A stretch of 64,000 nt of DNA from CTSoil-075 sp042610375. GTDB taxonomy: Bacteria; Bacillota; Negativicutes; DSM-13327. Numbering within the stretch: the first letter of the stretch is position 1; every line of letters starts with the position of its first letter. The stretch lies in the NCBI RefSeq assembly GCF_042610375.1, contig NZ_JBGJZL010000002.1, forward strand, positions 62,001 to 126,000, read 5' to 3'. The notes under the pieces were generated by a model. That model was given only the letters and a program-made list of their open reading frames with translations. It was not told the origin of the DNA and ran no database searches. Shown here piece by piece: positions 25,159-34,850 of the stretch. The translations under genes were made by a program, and so were the position numbers.

Positions 25159-25863
25159 ATGATAAAATCAATTACAACTGTCCCTATTTATTTTTTCAGG
25201 GTTGTTATCTTAGTATTCGCTATCATTGCTTATTATTACATACCTGGACTGCAAGAATTTTTGTATGAAGGAATCAACTATTTACGACACCGTAATTTTG
25301 AAGGATTACGTCAATTAATTTTATCCTATGGATTTTGGGCTCCCTTTGCTAGTATTGCCTTAATGGTCGTTCAATCCCTCATTCCATTTGTACCAGGGCT
25401 TATTATTACAATTACAAATGCTTGGATTTTTGGTTGGCAATATGGGGCTCTTTATTCTTGGAGCGGGGCCTTGTGTGGTGCTATTTTAGATTTCTGTCTG
25501 GCAAGGTGGTATGGACGCCTAGCTGTTGAAAAAATTGTAAATCATAAATACCTCAATATAACAGATGAGTTTTTAAATAAACATGGATTAGTTGCGGTAT
25601 TGATGACAAGATTAACGCCCATTATACCATTTAAAGTAGTGAGTTATGGTGCAGGTCTCACTTCTATGTCACTTTTGCGATTTATGAGTGCTACAGCCAT
25701 TGGGCAAGCCCCTGCAACCATATTATATTCAATACTCGGTCAGAATATTACACGTAACATACATATAACAATCGCCATTACGTCATTATTTCTTGTTATC
25801 GGTATTATTATTTATTGTTATCGAGAAAAAATAAAACAGAGATTTTTTACAAATGAAGAATAA
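25159..25863 (+). CDS. TVP38/TMEM64 family membrane protein
   Basis: This 234-residue integral membrane protein belongs to the SNARE-associated/VTT (DedA-like) group. It has hydrophobic segments at about 10-30, 70-90, 100-125, 170-190 and 200-225. The family marks are FVPGLIITITNAWIFGWQYG, GAILDFCLARWYGR and MTRLTPIIPFKVVSYGAGLT. Related proteins act as lipid scramblases or affect membrane homeostasis; the substrate is unknown here. ATG 25159 lies behind GGGGAGGTG. It is a single-gene unit. Confidence 0.9.
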   Translation: MIKSITTVPIYFFRVVILVFAIIAYYYIPGLQEFLYEGINYLRHRNFEGLRQLILSYGFWAPFASIALMVVQSLIPFVPGLIITITNAWIFGWQYGALYSWSGALCGAILDFCLARWYGRLAVEKIVNHKYLNITDEFLNKHGLVAVLMTRLTPIIPFKVVSYGAGLTSMSLLRFMSATAIGQAPATILYSILGQNITRNIHITIAITSLFLVIGIIIYCYREKIKQRFFTNEE

Positions 25864-25943
25864 AATTCTATAAAAATTAAGGAATATGAGTCAATACAAA
25901 AGATGATTATTATCGACATGAAAGGACACAATTAGAAACCTGT

Positions 25944-25971
25944 TTGCAAAGAAGTGATAATATAGTATAAT
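25944..25971 (+). promoter_or_regulatory. Sigma-A type promoter for the ferredoxin gene
   Basis: TTGCAA (25944-25949) and TATAAT (25966-25971) are spaced by 16 bases, about 35 bases before the ferredoxin ATG. Confidence 0.65.
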
Positions 25972-26004
25972 AATAAATAGTTAACTACATAGGAGGTGAA
26001 ACTC

Positions 26005-26166
26005 ATGTATAAAATTAGCAGCGAATGTATCGAATGTGGTGCTTGTGCTTCAGTTTGTCCAGTAGAAGCTATTTCCGCAGGTGAAGGTCAATATGTTATC
26101 GATGAAAAGTGTATTGACTGTGGTTCATGTGCAGGAACATGCCCAGTAGGCGCTATCACTGAATAA
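26005..26166 (+). CDS. Two [4Fe-4S] ferredoxin
   Basis: This is a 53-residue clostridial-type ferredoxin. It has two classic C-x2-C-x2-C-x3-C-P clusters, CIECGACASVCPVEAI and CIDCGSCAGTCPVGAI. It is an electron carrier for anaerobic metabolism. The ATG lies behind a perfect AGGAGGTG. The gene has its own promoter and terminator and is therefore probably expressed strongly and alone. Confidence 0.97.
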   Translation: MYKISSECIECGACASVCPVEAISAGEGQYVIDEKCIDCGSCAGTCPVGAITE

Positions 26167-26178
26167 GTAAAGTGTAAA

Positions 26179-26208
26179 AAAGTCCAGAAATTCTGGGCTT
26201 TTTTTCTT
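26179..26208 (+). terminator. Terminator after the ferredoxin gene
   Basis: AAGTCCAGAA pairs with TTCTGGGCTT and is followed by TTTTTCTTT, about 15 bases after the stop codon. Confidence 0.88.
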
Positions 26209-26390
26209 TGCTCTGAAATTAAAAAGTATAAGAATTATTTGATTTCAAATAATAAAAATTAAGGCTTCTGCCGACACTCAAAGACTTGGTATAAGCTACG
26301 TCTTTTCTTAATCAAGCATAAAAACTTTACCTTTGTGTAAATTTTGTTTATTATATAAGAGTGTGATATTTAGAATAGGAGATAGAGATA

Positions 26391-26840
26391 GTGCCAACAT
26401 TATTATTAGCCTTTGCTGTGATCATTATTGATCAATTATCAAAAAATTATATTCAAACAAATATGAACATAGGTATGTCGATACCTGTCATTCAGGATAT
26501 TTTTCATATTACGTATATCTTGAATCCAGGAGCTGCCTTTGGTTTATTTGAACATCAAACTATTTTTTTTGTAATCATAGCAGTGTGTATGGTTCTAGGA
26601 GCCATTTACTTTTATCCAAGAATTCCACAGCCCTATCGAATATTGCGCTTTGGTACAGGATTAATGGTAGGTGGAGCGATCGGCAATGTCATTGACCGTA
26701 TCAGGACAGGGTATGTAGTTGATTTTTTTGATTTTCGTATTTGGCCTATATTTAATATTGCTGATATGGGAATTGTATGTGGTGTGGGGTGCATCATTTT
26801 TACGATTATATTTATACATAAAGAGGATGGAATAGAATGA
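26391..26840 (+). CDS. lspA: Lipoprotein signal peptidase (signal peptidase II)
   Basis: This 149-residue protein has four membrane segments and cleaves the signal peptide of prolipoproteins. Family marks are IIIDQLSKNYI, LNPGAAFGLF, and the catalytic aspartates in GAIGNVIDRIRTGYVVDFFD and FNIADMGI. It uses a GTG start with GGAG ten bases upstream. The stop overlaps the rluD-type start (ATGA), which indicates coupling and is a common arrangement in Firmicutes. Confidence 0.97.
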   Translation: MPTLLLAFAVIIIDQLSKNYIQTNMNIGMSIPVIQDIFHITYILNPGAAFGLFEHQTIFFVIIAVCMVLGAIYFYPRIPQPYRILRFGTGLMVGGAIGNVIDRIRTGYVVDFFDFRIWPIFNIADMGIVCGVGCIIFTIIFIHKEDGIE

Positions 26841-27757
26841 CAAATAGAACGGATTGTTTCCAGGTCAGTGAATGTGAGAAGGGTGAGCGCATCGATGTAT
26901 TTCTTGCAAAAGGTATGAAAGAAATATCTCGATCGAACATACAACGTATGGTAACAAATGGACAAGTTACTGTAAACGATAAAACGGTGAAGACCAATTA
27001 TAAGGTAAAAGTTGATGATCAAATTGTGGTTAGTATACCTGAACCACAATCGCTAGAATTGATGGCAGAAGATATTCCTCTTGATGTTGTCTATGAAGAT
27101 GATGATATTATTGTTATTAATAAGGCCCGTGGTATGGTTGTTCATCCTGCTACAGGGAATTATAGTGGTACACTCGTCAATGCTCTATTGGAACATTGTG
27201 ATGATTTATCGGGGATCAACGGTGTTGCCCGTCCTGGTATTGTGCATCGTTTAGATAAAGATACTTCAGGGGTCATGATTGCTGCAAAGACGGATCGGGC
27301 ACATGTGAATTTGGCTGAACAGATTAAAGAACATACTGCTAGTCGTCGTTATCTGACCATTGTACATGGTAATATTAAAGAAGAACAAGGAGTGATTAAA
27401 GGACCGATTGGTCGTCATCCTTCTGATCGAAAAAAAATGGCAGTTACTTTTACAAATAGTAAAGAAGCAATTACTAACTTTCGTATTGTTGAAAGATTTG
27501 GGGCGTACACCTTAGTTGAGTGTAAACTGCTTACAGGGCGTACACACCAAATTAGAGTACATATGGCTTATATTGGGCATCCAGTCGTTGGTGATCCTAA
27601 ATATGGCCCTGAACGAGGGCACTTTTCCATTGAAGGTCAAGCTTTGCACTCAGCGGAGCTCACAATAAAACATCCTGTAACAGGGGAAAGTATGGTCTTT
27701 ACTGCAGCATTACCTGAGGATATGGAAAAAATTTTAATGGAGTTAAAAAATAAATAG
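26837..27757 (+). CDS. rluD: RluA/RluD-type rRNA pseudouridine synthase
   Basis: This is a 306-residue protein. An N-terminal S4 domain (about 15-75) is followed by the pseudouridine synthase domain with the catalytic HRLDKDTSG (about 137-145, aspartate nucleophile) and RTHQIRVHMAYIGHPVVGD. Bacterial RluD modifies the helix 69 loop of 23S rRNA, but other RluA-family targets are possible, so the symbol is by position next to lspA. It starts within the lspA stop codon. Confidence 0.93.
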   Translation: MTNRTDCFQVSECEKGERIDVFLAKGMKEISRSNIQRMVTNGQVTVNDKTVKTNYKVKVDDQIVVSIPEPQSLELMAEDIPLDVVYEDDDIIVINKARGMVVHPATGNYSGTLVNALLEHCDDLSGINGVARPGIVHRLDKDTSGVMIAAKTDRAHVNLAEQIKEHTASRRYLTIVHGNIKEEQGVIKGPIGRHPSDRKKMAVTFTNSKEAITNFRIVERFGAYTLVECKLLTGRTHQIRVHMAYIGHPVVGDPKYGPERGHFSIEGQALHSAELTIKHPVTGESMVFTAALPEDMEKILMELKNK

Positions 27758-27772
27758 TTAGGAGAGATCTTG

Positions 27773-28324
27773 ATGAGTACTTTAATCGAAAAAACAGTGA
27801 TTATGGATGAACAGGCCATCAGACGGGCGCTAATTCGTATTGCCCATGAAATTATTGAAAATAATAAAGGCATAGAAGATTTAGTGCTCGTAGGTATTCG
27901 AACTCGTGGTGTACCTTTAGCTGAACGATTGGCTGCTGAGATTGAGAGAATTGAAGGACGATGTTTAACCGTAGGACTGTTAGATATTACTCTATATCGT
28001 GACGATTTATCCACATTAAGTTATCAGCCTGTTGTGCATCAAACCCAAATTCCTGTGGATATTAATGGTAAAATAGTCGTACTTGTTGATGATGTATTAT
28101 ACACAGGGCGTACCGTGCGTGCAGCTTTAGATGCTGTGATTGATCTTGGCCGTCCTAAAGTCATTCAATTGGCTGTCTTAGTTGATCGTGGTCATCGTGA
28201 ATTGCCTATCAGGGCTGATTATGTAGGGAAAAATGTACCGACTTCGAGCAAAGAAATTGTAGGCGTACAATTAATGCCTGTTGATCAAGCTGATCGAGTT
28301 GTCATTAAAGGAATTTCGGAGTAA
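27773..28324 (+). CDS. pyrR: PyrR, pyrimidine attenuation regulator / uracil phosphoribosyltransferase
   Basis: This 183-residue protein has the PRPP-binding loop VVLVDDVLYTGRTVRAALDA and PyrR features such as VGIRTRGVPLAERLA and LVDRGHRELPIRADYVGKN. PyrR binds pyr mRNA with UMP to promote attenuation and has weak uracil phosphoribosyltransferase activity. ATG 27773 has AGGAGAG upstream. No pyr biosynthesis gene follows; a strong terminator comes directly after it, so it acts in trans on an operon elsewhere. Confidence 0.95.
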   Translation: MSTLIEKTVIMDEQAIRRALIRIAHEIIENNKGIEDLVLVGIRTRGVPLAERLAAEIERIEGRCLTVGLLDITLYRDDLSTLSYQPVVHQTQIPVDINGKIVVLVDDVLYTGRTVRAALDAVIDLGRPKVIQLAVLVDRGHRELPIRADYVGKNVPTSSKEIVGVQLMPVDQADRVVIKGISE

Positions 28325-28353
28325 GCAAGTAAAGTGAGAATGTGAAATCTGAA

Positions 28354-28405
28354 AAGGCATTTGGTAGCCCACAAACAAGAGTGGGATATCAAATGCCTTT
28401 TTTAC
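28354..28405 (+). terminator. Strong terminator after pyrR
   Basis: AAGGCATTTG pairs with CAAATGCCTT, with an inner CCCAC/GTGGG stem, and is followed by TTTTAC. It separates pyrR from the convergent rqcH gene. Confidence 0.88.
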
Positions 28406-28466
28406 TATCTCAGAAAGTATAACATTTTTGTTAGTTCTCGCTGATTCTTTTATATTATGAGATGGA

Positions 28467-30227
28467 TTAACGTTTAGTGTTTACTAATGCATCTACTTTA
28501 GTTTTATCAGGTGTCACATAGATGGTATGTTGGTGATCATAAATAACAAAACCAGGCTTAGAGCCAGAAGGCTTCTTTACGTAGCGACGTTTCGTATAGT
28601 CGACAGGTACTTTTGTTGATTGACCAGCTTTGCTGTAGTAGGCGGCTAAGTGAGCAGCTGTTTCGATCGCAGATAAGGATGGTTCTTGGGTACTAGTACG
28701 CAAGATGACATGTGAACCAGGAATATCTTTGGTATGAAACCAAAGATCGTTAGGTTGAGACTGTTTAAAAGTCACAATGTCATTTTGCCGATTGTTTTTT
28801 CCGACTAAAATGGTGAGTCCATCGGATGTTTTAGTCATTAAAGGCATTGAAGGGGGAGTGGGAATCCGTCGTTTGCTTAATGGCTTAATATATCCAGCAT
28901 GAGTCAATTCTAGGCGAATATCAAGTAATTCAGCAGCAAGGCTAGCATGTTCGAGGGCCGCTACAATGCTATCAAGATATGCAATGTCTTGGGCACATTG
29001 AATTAATTGCTCACGGAGGGATTCTTGAGCCCGTTTTAATTTGTTATATTTTGTATAATAGGCTCTGGCATTTTCCAATGGCGAAAGTCTAGGGTCGAGA
29101 AGAATTGTTACCAAGTTATTATCAGGTGATTCACGATAAAGATTTGGTAAGGTAATACTATTGCTTCCATTGGAGATGTTATACAGATTTGCCATTAAGA
29201 GATCTCCATATTCTCTTGATTCATCTGCTGCGATTGCATCAGCTTGCTCTTGAGTTAGAATGATTTGTTTACGTAGTAAGCGATTGATTTCATCTGTTGT
29301 AAGTTTGAGTAACAGAGATTGTTCTGGAAGGCGTTGTATTCTTGAAAGGCCATCGACAAAGAGTACGGCCTCACTCATGGTGGAAAAGTGATGAGGCGTA
29401 CATGTTTGCGTTAAGTGTTCGAGTGGGAAAGAAGCGATGCCACTGAGTCCGTTATCAGCGTTTACCATAACTGTTGGAGAAGAAAGGTCGGAATTAAAGT
29501 GGGTAATCATACTTTCAATTGCTTCGCTGAGGGCTATTAGATCACCCTTGTCTAAGTGATCCAGAGTTATGTTCGCTGGCAAACCCGCACGCCACACGAT
29601 TTCTCTTGCAGTAACAGGACCAATGCCGATGCCTGTGTTAACGATTCCTTTTGTGACGAGACCAATAGGATTTTTGGTAAGGGCAGTTATAAAATCAGAG
29701 GTAGGAGTCGTCAGTAAGTTTAAACGCATTTGGCCAGGTGGATAGCTATATTCCATTTTGGGCAAAACTTGTCGATGACGACTTGTGCTAATACCAATTC
29801 TTTTGATCGCATCAATAATCATATTGTCGTGGGTAAGAATAATGTTGCTATGTTTACCCATTAATTCAATGGTGAGAGATTTAGTTACAATCACTCCTTC
29901 TTCACCACGAGTATCAATCGATAAAAAAGCGATACGATCAAGACTGTGTTGTCCGATTTCAGCAATGCGACCGCCCTCAATATGTTTTCTCAGTAACATA
30001 GAAAAAGCTGGTGGGGTTGTTGGATTTTCTGGTGGAGTTTCAATCAAATGCATACGTGGATGCTGAGGATCAACTGAAATTAATAAGCACAAATTTTGCG
30101 TTGGTTGCCTTATCCACATGGTTAACGTATATTTATCTGTCTGAAAAATTTTATCAATACGTCCGCCAGTCAGTTTGCTATTTAATTCAGCCAGTAGTGT
30201 TGATAGAGAAAGTCCGTCAAGACTCAT
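28467..30227 (-). CDS. rqcH: RqcH (Rqc2/NEMF homologue, NFACT protein)
   Basis: This is a 586-residue NFACT protein, also annotated fibronectin/fibrinogen-binding protein. The N-terminal NFACT-N domain starts MSLDGLSLSTLLAELNSKL and contains HPRMHLI. Helix-hairpin-helix and coiled-coil parts follow (about 330-430). The C-terminal NFACT-R domain has VGKNNRQNDIVTF, DLWFHTKDIPGSHVILR and KKPSGSKPGFVIY. RqcH adds alanine tails to nascent chains on obstructed 50S subunits. GGAGGG seven bases before ATG 30227 makes it the better start than the ATG at 30242. It stands as a single minus-strand gene. Confidence 0.95.
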   Translation of the reverse strand: MSLDGLSLSTLLAELNSKLTGGRIDKIFQTDKYTLTMWIRQPTQNLCLLISVDPQHPRMHLIETPPENPTTPPAFSMLLRKHIEGGRIAEIGQHSLDRIAFLSIDTRGEEGVIVTKSLTIELMGKHSNIILTHDNMIIDAIKRIGISTSRHRQVLPKMEYSYPPGQMRLNLLTTPTSDFITALTKNPIGLVTKGIVNTGIGIGPVTAREIVWRAGLPANITLDHLDKGDLIALSEAIESMITHFNSDLSSPTVMVNADNGLSGIASFPLEHLTQTCTPHHFSTMSEAVLFVDGLSRIQRLPEQSLLLKLTTDEINRLLRKQIILTQEQADAIAADESREYGDLLMANLYNISNGSNSITLPNLYRESPDNNLVTILLDPRLSPLENARAYYTKYNKLKRAQESLREQLIQCAQDIAYLDSIVAALEHASLAAELLDIRLELTHAGYIKPLSKRRIPTPPSMPLMTKTSDGLTILVGKNNRQNDIVTFKQSQPNDLWFHTKDIPGSHVILRTSTQEPSLSAIETAAHLAAYYSKAGQSTKVPVDYTKRRYVKKPSGSKPGFVIYDHQHTIYVTPDKTKVDALVNTKR

Positions 30228-30374
30228 AAGGAGGCCCTCCATTTGTATGTATTCTGATAAGGGGTAGTTGTGGATCAGTATACCATTATTGTCAGCTACA
30301 GGTCAAACTAGGTCTAAGTCTAGGTGACTATGAATAACATGAATAAGAATAATACATGTTAGTGAGGTGGCAGA

Positions 30375-33128
30375 GTGGATATTGATAAATGGTATACACG
30401 GGCAAGGCAAGAAGTCATTGACTATTGGCAAACTGATCAATATGAGGGATTGACTTCTAGCGAGATAAAAAACAGATTGCATAAATTTGGGTACAATGAA
30501 ATCGTGGAAAAGGAAAAAATAGCATGGTGGAAGCGATTGCTAGCTCAATTTCAAGATTTTATGGTTTTAATCTTATTAGCAGCTACATTGATTTCTGCAT
30601 TTTTAGGAGAATATGCTGATGCAGTTACAATATTGATCATTGTCATTTTTAATGCCATTCTTGGTTTTATTCAAGAATATCGTGCAGAACAATCCATGAA
30701 TGCTCTAAAGAAAATGGCCGCACCGACGGCTCATGTTCTTCGTAATGGGATACTGCAAAAAATAGCTGCACGTGAATTAGTGCCAGGAGATATTATGATG
30801 TTAGAGTCAGGTGATAAAATCGCTGCCGATGCTCGATTGATTGAAGTGCAAAATATGGAAACACAAGAAGCGGCACTTACTGGAGAATCCTTACCCGTAC
30901 GCAAAGTAGCCGATCAGCAGTTTGGTGAGGAGAGTTCTCTGGGAGATCGAAAAAACATGGTGTATGCAGGTACTAATATTGCAAAAGGACGAGGTAAGAG
31001 TGTCGTATGTGCTACAGGTATGGTCACTGAAATTGGACGCATTGCAGATATGATTCAGGATGGTGAAGAGGAAAGTACGCCTCTTGAACAACGGCTTGAA
31101 TCCTTAGGTCGTTGGTTAGTATGGGGGTGTTTGCTAATATGTTTAATTGTTGTTGTAACTGGTGTGGCGAAAGGTGAGCCCTTGTTTTTGATGTGTATGG
31201 CAGGCATTAGCCTAGCAGTGGCAGCTATTCCTGAAGGGCTGCCGGCGATTGTCACAGTTGCCTTGGCTTTAGGGGTGCAACGGATGATTAAACGCAATGC
31301 GATTATCAGAAAATTACCTGCAGTCGAAACACTTGGGTGTACTACTGTGATTTGTTCTGATAAAACAGGTACTTTGACTCAAAATGCTATGACAGTGGGA
31401 AAAATCATTACAGATGGTAACTTATATGATGTAACGGGGATTGGTTACGATATAAAAGGAAAATTTTTATTAAATAAGCAGGAATTTGACCCTAAAACGG
31501 ATAAATGTTTACAACAGTGCTTAGAAATGAGTGTATTATGTAATAATAGTATTTTAAAGCATAATGATGTGAGTATAACTGGTTTATGGCGTAAAAGGGA
31601 GAATGTTGGTTGGTCCATTGAAGGGGATCCGACAGAAGGTGCTTTGGTGGTTGCAGCGGCCAAGGCTAATCTTTGGCGAAGTGAGCTTGAGAAACAACAA
31701 AGGCGAATTGGCGAAATTCCTTTTGAATCAGAACGATGTCGTATGTCAGTTGTATATGAAAAGAAAAATCAATATTTTGTTTATGTAAAAGGCGCACCCG
31801 ATATCATCTTAGGGTTGTGCAAGCATTGTAGTCGTAAAAGTGGAGATGTACTGCTTACACCCATAATAAAAGCTGAAATATTGACGGCAAATGAGCAGAT
31901 GACAGATCAAGCTTTTAGAGTGCTTGCGGTGGCATATAAGCAGATAGGCAAAGTTGAAGCTGATCATTTGAGTGAAAGTATGGAGACGGACTTAACTTTT
32001 GTTGGTCTTATCGGAATGATTGATCCCCCACGTCCTGAAGCAAGGCAAGCGATTCATGTATGCCGCCAAGCTGGAATCAGGACAGTTATGATTACAGGTG
32101 ATCATCGTAATACTGCTGTCGCTATTGCAAAAGAACTACAAATGTTTAATAATGATAATAATCAAGCCCTAACAGGTAGTGAACTTGATGGTCTTACGGA
32201 TGAACAATTAGGGGCAATGATCAATCGGACGAGTGTATATGCCCGCGTATCTCCTGCTCATAAATTGCGTATTGTTAAAGCTTTAAAGGCGCAAGGGCAT
32301 ATTGTAGCCATGACTGGCGATGGTGTGAATGACGCTCCAGCCATTAAAGAGGCTGATATTGGTATCTCTATGGGGATTAATGGAACTGATGTCACGAAAG
32401 AAGCAGCGTCCATGGTTTTGGCAGATGATAATTTTGCAACAATTGTTGCTGCAGTTGAAGAGGGGCGGGGGATTTATGATAACATTCGGAAGTTTATTCG
32501 TTATTTATTATCATGTAATCTAGGCGAAGTATTGACCATGTTTATTGCCTCAATCATTGGTCTGCCACTTCCTTTATTGCCCGTACAAATTTTATGGGTT
32601 AATTTGGTAACCGATGGCTTGCCAGCTATGGCCTTAGGTGTTGATCCTAATGACCATCATATTATGAATCGACAGCCGCGTAACCCACGTGAAAGCGTAT
32701 TTTCCCGTGGACTCAGTCGTAAAATTATTGGCAGAGGACTACAAATTGGTATTAGTACAGTTCTTGTCTTTGCTGTCGTATATTTTGCTAAAAATGATCT
32801 AGCAGAAGCGCGGACCATGGCTTTTTGTACTTTAGTCTTTACACAAATGTTTCATGTTTTTGATTGTCGATCTGAGAGAGTGAGTGTTTTTGAAATCGGT
32901 TTATTTAGAAATAAATATTTAATTGTTGCGACTGCCTGTTCTATTTTCATGCAATTGTTGGTTGTATATCATCCTTTTATGAGAGAAATTTTTGTCACCG
33001 TTCCTCTTACAATTGTTGATTGGATGATTATTTTAGGTGTTTCCGGCTGGACTTTTATGATCGGTGGGATCCGGCATGTATTTTTCCGTAAGCGAGTACC
33101 GCAGTCTGCATTAGGGCGGGTTCATTAA
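30375..33128 (+). CDS. Calcium-transporting P-type ATPase (P2A type)
   Basis: This 917-residue cation pump has an N-terminal cation-ATPase domain and an actuator loop with TGES. Segment M4 carries the motif AIPEGLPAIVTVALALGVQR. The phosphorylated aspartate is in DKTGTLTQN (Asp329). It has MTGDGVNDAPA, about ten membrane helices, and the M6 motif LWVNLVTDGLPAMALGVDP. The PEGLP and NxxTD residues are those of SERCA/PacL-like Ca pumps. The GTG start follows GAGGTGG. It lies alone between rqcH and dapF. Confidence 0.93.
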   Translation: MDIDKWYTRARQEVIDYWQTDQYEGLTSSEIKNRLHKFGYNEIVEKEKIAWWKRLLAQFQDFMVLILLAATLISAFLGEYADAVTILIIVIFNAILGFIQEYRAEQSMNALKKMAAPTAHVLRNGILQKIAARELVPGDIMMLESGDKIAADARLIEVQNMETQEAALTGESLPVRKVADQQFGEESSLGDRKNMVYAGTNIAKGRGKSVVCATGMVTEIGRIADMIQDGEEESTPLEQRLESLGRWLVWGCLLICLIVVVTGVAKGEPLFLMCMAGISLAVAAIPEGLPAIVTVALALGVQRMIKRNAIIRKLPAVETLGCTTVICSDKTGTLTQNAMTVGKIITDGNLYDVTGIGYDIKGKFLLNKQEFDPKTDKCLQQCLEMSVLCNNSILKHNDVSITGLWRKRENVGWSIEGDPTEGALVVAAAKANLWRSELEKQQRRIGEIPFESERCRMSVVYEKKNQYFVYVKGAPDIILGLCKHCSRKSGDVLLTPIIKAEILTANEQMTDQAFRVLAVAYKQIGKVEADHLSESMETDLTFVGLIGMIDPPRPEARQAIHVCRQAGIRTVMITGDHRNTAVAIAKELQMFNNDNNQALTGSELDGLTDEQLGAMINRTSVYARVSPAHKLRIVKALKAQGHIVAMTGDGVNDAPAIKEADIGISMGINGTDVTKEAASMVLADDNFATIVAAVEEGRGIYDNIRKFIRYLLSCNLGEVLTMFIASIIGLPLPLLPVQILWVNLVTDGLPAMALGVDPNDHHIMNRQPRNPRESVFSRGLSRKIIGRGLQIGISTVLVFAVVYFAKNDLAEARTMAFCTLVFTQMFHVFDCRSERVSVFEIGLFRNKYLIVATACSIFMQLLVVYHPFMREIFVTVPLTIVDWMIILGVSGWTFMIGGIRHVFFRKRVPQSALGRVH

Positions 33129-33150
33129 TTTAAAAATAAGGAGAATAAAG

Positions 33151-33987
33151 ATGAAGTTTAGTTTTAGCAAATGGCATGGATTAGGTAATGATTTTGTCAT
33201 TGTCAATGCTCTCGTAGATCAATTTGAGCACTATCCTGACTTGGCAATTAAGATTTGTGACCGTCATTTTGGGGTTGGAGCTGATGGCTTAGTATTTTTA
33301 TTACCATCAGAAAAAGCTGATTTCCAAATGAGAATTTTTAACTCGGATGGTAGTGAGGCTGAAATGTGCGGTAATGCAACGCGTTGCATGGCTCGTTATG
33401 TATATGAATCTGGTCTGACTGATAAAAGAAAAATTACTTTAGAAACTAAAGCTGGAATCATAAAGCCAGAACTCATTTTTATTGAAGATGTACTCAGTAC
33501 CATCAGAGTTGATATGGGCGAACCACATCTAAAAACGAGCGAAATACCAATGATCTCTAGTGCGAATGATCAGGTTGTCCATGAATTGCTAGTTGTAGAA
33601 GAAGCCGAGTATCATATCACGTGTGTGTCAATGGGCAATCCACACTGCATTATATTTGTTGATCAGATTGATGATGTTGATTTATCAATAATTGGGCCTA
33701 CGATTGAAACTCATCCAGCTTTTCCGCGGAAAACTAATGTTGAGTTTGTACAGGTGCTGACGCCGCAGAAAATTCGAATGCGTGTGTGGGAACGTGGTGC
33801 TGGTATTACAATGGCGTGTGGTACAGGTGCCTGTGCAACATTGGTTGCAGCAGTGCTCAATGGTAAGGTTGACCGACAGGCTATAATTGAACTTGATGGT
33901 GGTGAATTATTGATTGAATGGGGTTTAGATAATCATGTCTATATGTCAGGCCCAGCCACCCAGGTTTTTCGTGGCGAATATCTTTAG
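33151..33987 (+). CDS. dapF: Diaminopimelate epimerase
   Basis: This 278-residue enzyme converts LL- to meso-diaminopimelate for lysine and peptidoglycan synthesis. It starts MKFSFSKWHGLGNDFVIVNA and holds the two catalytic cysteines in EMCGNATRCMARY (about residue 73) and MACGTGACATL (about 225). The ATG is behind AAGGAGA, 22 bases after the Ca pump gene, so read-through from it is possible. A terminator follows. Confidence 0.97.
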   Translation: MKFSFSKWHGLGNDFVIVNALVDQFEHYPDLAIKICDRHFGVGADGLVFLLPSEKADFQMRIFNSDGSEAEMCGNATRCMARYVYESGLTDKRKITLETKAGIIKPELIFIEDVLSTIRVDMGEPHLKTSEIPMISSANDQVVHELLVVEEAEYHITCVSMGNPHCIIFVDQIDDVDLSIIGPTIETHPAFPRKTNVEFVQVLTPQKIRMRVWERGAGITMACGTGACATLVAAVLNGKVDRQAIIELDGGELLIEWGLDNHVYMSGPATQVFRGEYL

Positions 33988-33995
33988 AAATCCTA

Positions 33996-34032
33996 AAATC
34001 CAACTTCTCGTTAAATCAGAAGTTGGATTTTT
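33996..34032 (+). terminator. Terminator after dapF
   Basis: AAATCCAACTTCT pairs with AGAAGTTGGATTT and continues in TTTAG, eight bases after the stop codon. Confidence 0.85.
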
Positions 34033-34097
34033 AGAATGTTACAGGAATTTTCTTATTTATGGTGTAATAGTATACTTCATAAGAGCGAGGAGGTTGA

Positions 34098-34700
34098 ATG
34101 GTGAAAATTATTAGCTTACTATGTGCTTTTTTCTTGCTATCAGTAAATCCAGTTTTAGCCATATCGTCCATTGATGTGAATGTAATCAGGGAAGCTCAAA
34201 GTTACGGTAAAATTAAGGCTCAAGATCAATTAAAAGATTTTTTACTGCCATGGATATCCTATGAAGAAAAAGCTGTTAAACTAGATGAAACTGCAGAACA
34301 TGCTTATTTGTACACTGCCTTTTTGCTAATGGCTACGGATTCAAGAGAAAAGAGTTTAAATGGTCAGAGTGTAAGTCTGCTTGATAGTGAACGAATCCTA
34401 GCGGATTATACCAATTTATTAAGTTTTAGTGTTGCTTTATTTGGTGAGAAACAAGATTTTGCACAAAATGCCAATGTGATCTTAAAACAAAATAATAAAA
34501 TTATAAAAGCTTATCAAGTCAACATACCAGTTGATGCTGAAAAAATTTCTAAAGATGAAATACCATCGGTCTATAAAGGACAATGTTATTTTTATTTTGT
34601 TGAAAAAGATATTGATCTAGATTCCCCAATTTCATTAGTGATTAGCACGAGTGATAAAAAGGAACATATTTTTTATTTTGATATGGCAAAAATAAGATAA
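34098..34700 (+). CDS. Secreted or periplasmic hypothetical protein
   Basis: This 200-residue protein has a clear signal peptide (MVKIISLLCAFFLLSVNPVLA, with AISS as the likely cleavage region). The mature part has mixed strand and helix character, with no cysteines, and contains LTEC-free acidic segments such as PVDAEKISKDEIPSVYKGQC near the end (a single late cysteine). No family is recognised. GAGGAGG precedes the ATG. It lies between dapF and yicC with its own space on both sides. Confidence 0.7.
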   Translation: MVKIISLLCAFFLLSVNPVLAISSIDVNVIREAQSYGKIKAQDQLKDFLLPWISYEEKAVKLDETAEHAYLYTAFLLMATDSREKSLNGQSVSLLDSERILADYTNLLSFSVALFGEKQDFAQNANVILKQNNKIIKAYQVNIPVDAEKISKDEIPSVYKGQCYFYFVEKDIDLDSPISLVISTSDKKEHIFYFDMAKIR

Positions 34701-34850
34701 AGCTTCAGAAGGATCTGTGAAGTTTAGATTTCTGGCGAAAAAGGGATTTAGAGAAAGAATAGAGAAGTAGTGAGTAAGAAACGGATAAGGCTGAGTAATT
34801 ATGAAAATGATTGTTAATACTAACAGATATAGGGAAAGGAGCAACTCATC

